64,000 nucleotides of DNA from Tateyamaria sp947503385 (GTDB lineage: Bacteria; Pseudomonadota; Alphaproteobacteria; Rhodobacterales; Rhodobacteraceae), in NCBI RefSeq assembly GCF_051195235.1, contig NZ_JBNFZM010000002.1:1-64000 (forward strand). Direction: 5' to 3'. The notes below the pieces were generated by a model that saw nothing but the letters and a program-made list of their open reading frames with translations, made no database searches and was not told the DNA's origin. Each line of letters opens with the position of its first letter. Position 1 is the stretch's first letter. Positions 61,933 to 64,000 of the stretch are shown here, in pieces. Made by a program: the position numbers and the translations under genes.

Positions 61933-62886
61933 TCAGCCGCGCGCGGTTTTGCCCTGCCGTGCGGCCCGCATTTTGGCGAAATCATCACCCGCATGATATG
62001 ACGAACGGGTCAGAGGCGTTGCGCTGACCATCAGGAAGCCTTTGCCATAGGCGGCCTTTTCGTAGGCCGAGAACTCTTCTGGCGTCACGAAACGATCGAC
62101 GCGGTGGTGTTTGGGCGTGGGCTGCAAATATTGGCCAATGGTCAGAAAATCGATATCGGCGGCGCGCATGTCGTCCATCACTTGCACCACCGCCTGTTTG
62201 TCCTCACCCAGCCCGACCATAATGCCCGACTTGGTGAACATCATCGGGTCCAGTTCCTTGACTCTTTGCAGCAGGCGCAGCGAATGGAAATAGCGCGCGC
62301 CGGGCCGCACCTCTGGGTACAGGCCTGGCACGGTTTCCAGATTGTGATTGAACACATCGGGCCGCGCTTCGACCACGACCTCCAGCACAGACGGGTCGCA
62401 ACGGATAAAGTCCGGGGTCAGGATTTCGATGGTGGTGTTGGGGCTGCGGTGCCGGATTGCGCGGATGGTCTGGGCAAAATGATCAGCGCCGCCGTCCTCG
62501 ATATCGTCGCGGTCCACCGACGTGATGACCACATGGTTCAGCCCCAGCTTTTCCACGGCGTGGGCGACGCGGCCCGGTTCGAACACGTCGAGGTCCTCGG
62601 GCGGTTTGCCGGTGGCAATGTTACAAAACGTGCAGGCCCGTGTGCAGACCTCGCCCATGATCATCATGGTGGCGTGGCCCTGGCTCCAGCATTCACCGAC
62701 ATTGGGGCAGCCCGCCTCTTCGCAGACGGTAACAAGGCCATTGTCGCGCATGATCTTGTGCGTGTCCTTGTAGCCTTGGCTCACCGGGGCCTTTACCCTG
62801 ATCCAATCCGGCTTTTTCGGCTGCGGATTGTCCGGGCGGCGCGCCTTTTCGGGGTGCCGTTGCTCTGGTATTTTCAGATCGCGCAT
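61933..62886 (-). CDS. lipA: Lipoyl synthase
   Basis: 317 residues from the ATG at 62886. Two iron-sulfur clusters: auxiliary CEEAGCPNVGEC (Cys spacing CX4CX5C) and radical SAM CTRACTFCNIATG, and the C-terminal RSSYHAGDDF with the serine ligand. It inserts sulfur into octanoyl groups of E2 and GcvH proteins. No lipB adjacent. Confidence 0.97.
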   Translation of the reverse strand: MRDLKIPEQRHPEKARRPDNPQPKKPDWIRVKAPVSQGYKDTHKIMRDNGLVTVCEEAGCPNVGECWSQGHATMMIMGEVCTRACTFCNIATGKPPEDLDVFEPGRVAHAVEKLGLNHVVITSVDRDDIEDGGADHFAQTIRAIRHRSPNTTIEILTPDFIRCDPSVLEVVVEARPDVFNHNLETVPGLYPEVRPGARYFHSLRLLQRVKELDPMMFTKSGIMVGLGEDKQAVVQVMDDMRAADIDFLTIGQYLQPTPKHHRVDRFVTPEEFSAYEKAAYGKGFLMVSATPLTRSSYHAGDDFAKMRAARQGKTARG

Positions 62887-63006
62887 CGCAGTGTCCACAA
62901 AATGGTTCAGCGTTAAACCAATTGTAACATAGTCTGTGCGGCGGAAAATACCCTGCGGTGCAAAGCCGCTATGCGCCGATCCGTGGCACACGCCCCGGAT
63001 ACCGCG

Positions 63007-63045
63007 AAAAAGATGGCGTCGCGGGGAGGAAGCGCGACGCCATCT
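63007..63045 (-). terminator. Strong Rho-independent terminator after the DUF6456 gene
   Basis: AGATGGCGTCGCG (63011-63023) and CGCGACGCCATCT (63033-63045) form a perfect 13-bp stem with a 9-nt loop; on the minus strand it is followed by T5 (63011-63007). It ends the DUF6456 transcript 19 nt after the stop codon. Confidence 0.85.
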
Positions 63046-63063
63046 GTCCGAACCGTGGAAAGG

Positions 63064-64000
63064 TCAGCCGATCAGGCCGCCCCCGGGTCCGGTCGTCTCT
63101 TCGTAGTGCTGCTTGAGCCGCATCAGCGCGATGCGCAGCACGATCTTGCCCGACCGGGCCGACCAGCCCAGCCGCTTTTCTGTGGATTCCAGCCCTTCAA
63201 GAAAGCAGCAGCAGCGCAATACCACATCCGACAGACCCGGCCCCAGATCGCTGAGCGCATCACCCACCCGGCGGCGGGCCGCATCCGGGCCGCTGCCCAC
63301 GCCGCTGTCTGCGGCAAAGCCGCCGCGCGCGCCGCCCGTCAGGAACCGATCCCAATTCTGTGACACGCGTGGCCCCATCTGGGCCAGTTCGAAATCCTCC
63401 CGCAGACGCTCACCGGCATTGACCAGATCATCGCTCAGAAAGGGCGAGCCATCGCGGTCCCGCCGCCGCGCCAACGCGGTCAGGGGGGATTCGGACATGT
63501 TGTAACGCACGCGACGGCTTTGCCCGGTATCGGGATCGCGCACATCGCGCTCGCCCCAGTTGCGGTGCTGTTCGGCAAAGGGTGCCGCCGCCTCGGCCAT
63601 GCCGCGCGCCGTGTCTTCTGTACCGTCCATCATCTCGTTCAGCGCGGTGCGGCCCGTTCCGGTGATCTTGTACCGCGTGATCCGACCGGCGGTCTCTGCG
63701 CTGATCCATTCCTGTAACGCCATGGCCTCGGCCACTTGCCGGTCGACCACCGCAGTGCGCGTGCTGGCCCCGGCAGCGCCGTCCCGCACCACAACCGCTT
63801 TTTCCATATCGATGGCCACAGCCAGCACCGCGCCCTTTTCGCACAGGCGGCGCAAGATGCGCTGCGCCTCCTGTTCGAACAAGGCGCTGTCGGGGGCGAT
63901 GTCTTGTTTGGCGGCGTGCATGGGGCTCGTGTCCTTTTGCTGCGTGTACGGCGAAACCGACGACCGTTCTTTCATACCGGTGCCCAACTTGCGCAGAACG
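63064..64000 (-). CDS. DUF6456 domain protein, 5' end cut by the window edge
   Basis: At least 312 codons are visible; the frame stays open to the last base. The C-terminal half is the DUF6456 domain (GERLREDFELAQMGPRVSQNWDRFL, then DALSDLGPGLSDVVLRCCCFLEGLESTEKRLGWSARSGKIVLRIALMRL). The first visible residues VLRKL resemble the end of the recognition helix of the N-terminal helix-turn-helix in the Rhodobacterales members (…HASTVLR…), so the gene probably begins beyond the window; ATG codons at 63975 and 63921 are internal alternatives. It is likely a DNA-binding protein of unknown role. Confidence 0.85.
   Translation of the reverse strand, partial: VLRKLGTGMKERSSVSPYTQQKDTSPMHAAKQDIAPDSALFEQEAQRILRRLCEKGAVLAVAIDMEKAVVVRDGAAGASTRTAVVDRQVAEAMALQEWISAETAGRITRYKITGTGRTALNEMMDGTEDTARGMAEAAAPFAEQHRNWGERDVRDPDTGQSRRVRYNMSESPLTALARRRDRDGSPFLSDDLVNAGERLREDFELAQMGPRVSQNWDRFLTGGARGGFAADSGVGSGPDAARRRVGDALSDLGPGLSDVVLRCCCFLEGLESTEKRLGWSARSGKIVLRIALMRLKQHYEETTGPGGGLIG

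Noticed and set aside
1..64000. CRISPR array, rRNA operon, intact insertion sequence, toxin-antitoxin pair or defence island
   Set aside because: No regular repeat-spacer pattern, no rRNA sequence, no full transposase, and the RatA-like protein has no antitoxin neighbour.

Overview
The window reads as a chromosomal segment of a marine alphaproteobacterium of the Rhodobacterales, probably the Roseobacter group. The evidence is a GC-rich coding bias, a DmdB-like methylmercaptopropionyl-CoA ligase, a zwf-pgl-pgi block, a HemB without the zinc cysteines, the order dusB-ntrB-ntrC-ntrY-ntrX / trkA-trkH-hfq-hflX, and an NtrC that lacks the GAFTGA loop as known from Rhodobacter capsulatus. Species cannot be fixed from sequence reading alone.

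Layout. 1-77 holds the intact 3' half of a tRNA-Gly(CCC) whose 5' half is degenerate, which looks like the end of a tRNA-integrated element lying left of the window. 199-3521: NrtS-like membrane protein, membrane histidine kinase, DmdB-like acyl-CoA ligase. 3609-7298: zwf-pgl-pgi on the minus strand (entry to the Entner-Doudoroff and pentose phosphate routes). 7486-22004: radical SAM protein, Usg, gyrA, a secreted glycine-rich protein, M32 carboxypeptidase, heme A synthase, TrmJ, a ThiE-like protein, a face-to-face HupE/DUF4198 pair, psuK-psuG, DUF502 and a DMT transporter. 22067-22155 contains a promoter, hairpin and Rho-independent terminator on the minus strand that together look like a short regulatory RNA. 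22259-29252: peptide-binding protein, aquaporin, XRE-cupin regulator, AMP ligase, DsbA-family protein, Bcr-type MFS. 29249-40892: mfd, a membrane protein, hemB, GFA protein, SYLF lipoprotein, PAS protein, beta-hydroxyacid dehydrogenase, penicillin-acylase-family hydrolase, RluE-type pseudouridine synthase. 40893-42301 is a small accessory patch: a decayed gene, an IS3-like left-end remnant and an SF0329-family gene.

42302-59288 is the conserved nitrogen/potassium/Hfq neighbourhood. On the minus strand it reads dusB-ntrB-ntrC-ntrY-ntrX, then (after an inserted plus-strand pair, a lipoprotein and a SnoaL-like protein) trkA-trkH-hfq-hflX. Plus-strand ispD-ispF-pgpA-cinA run away from dusB and are followed by a terminator and a solo amt. 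59270-64000 carries MmgE/PrpD, COQ10-like, hpt, a small protein, lipA and a DUF6456 gene cut by the window edge.

Most of the window is ordinary core genome with tight translational coupling (many ATGA/GTGA/TGATG overlaps). The best candidates for undescribed biology are the minus-strand small RNA/attenuator near 22.1 kb, several perfect palindromes in divergent promoter regions (7325, 46947, 55767), a pair of near-identical 35-nt repeats 45 kb apart, and the accessory patch at 41-42 kb. No CRISPR array, rRNA, intact insertion sequence or obvious defence system is visible.
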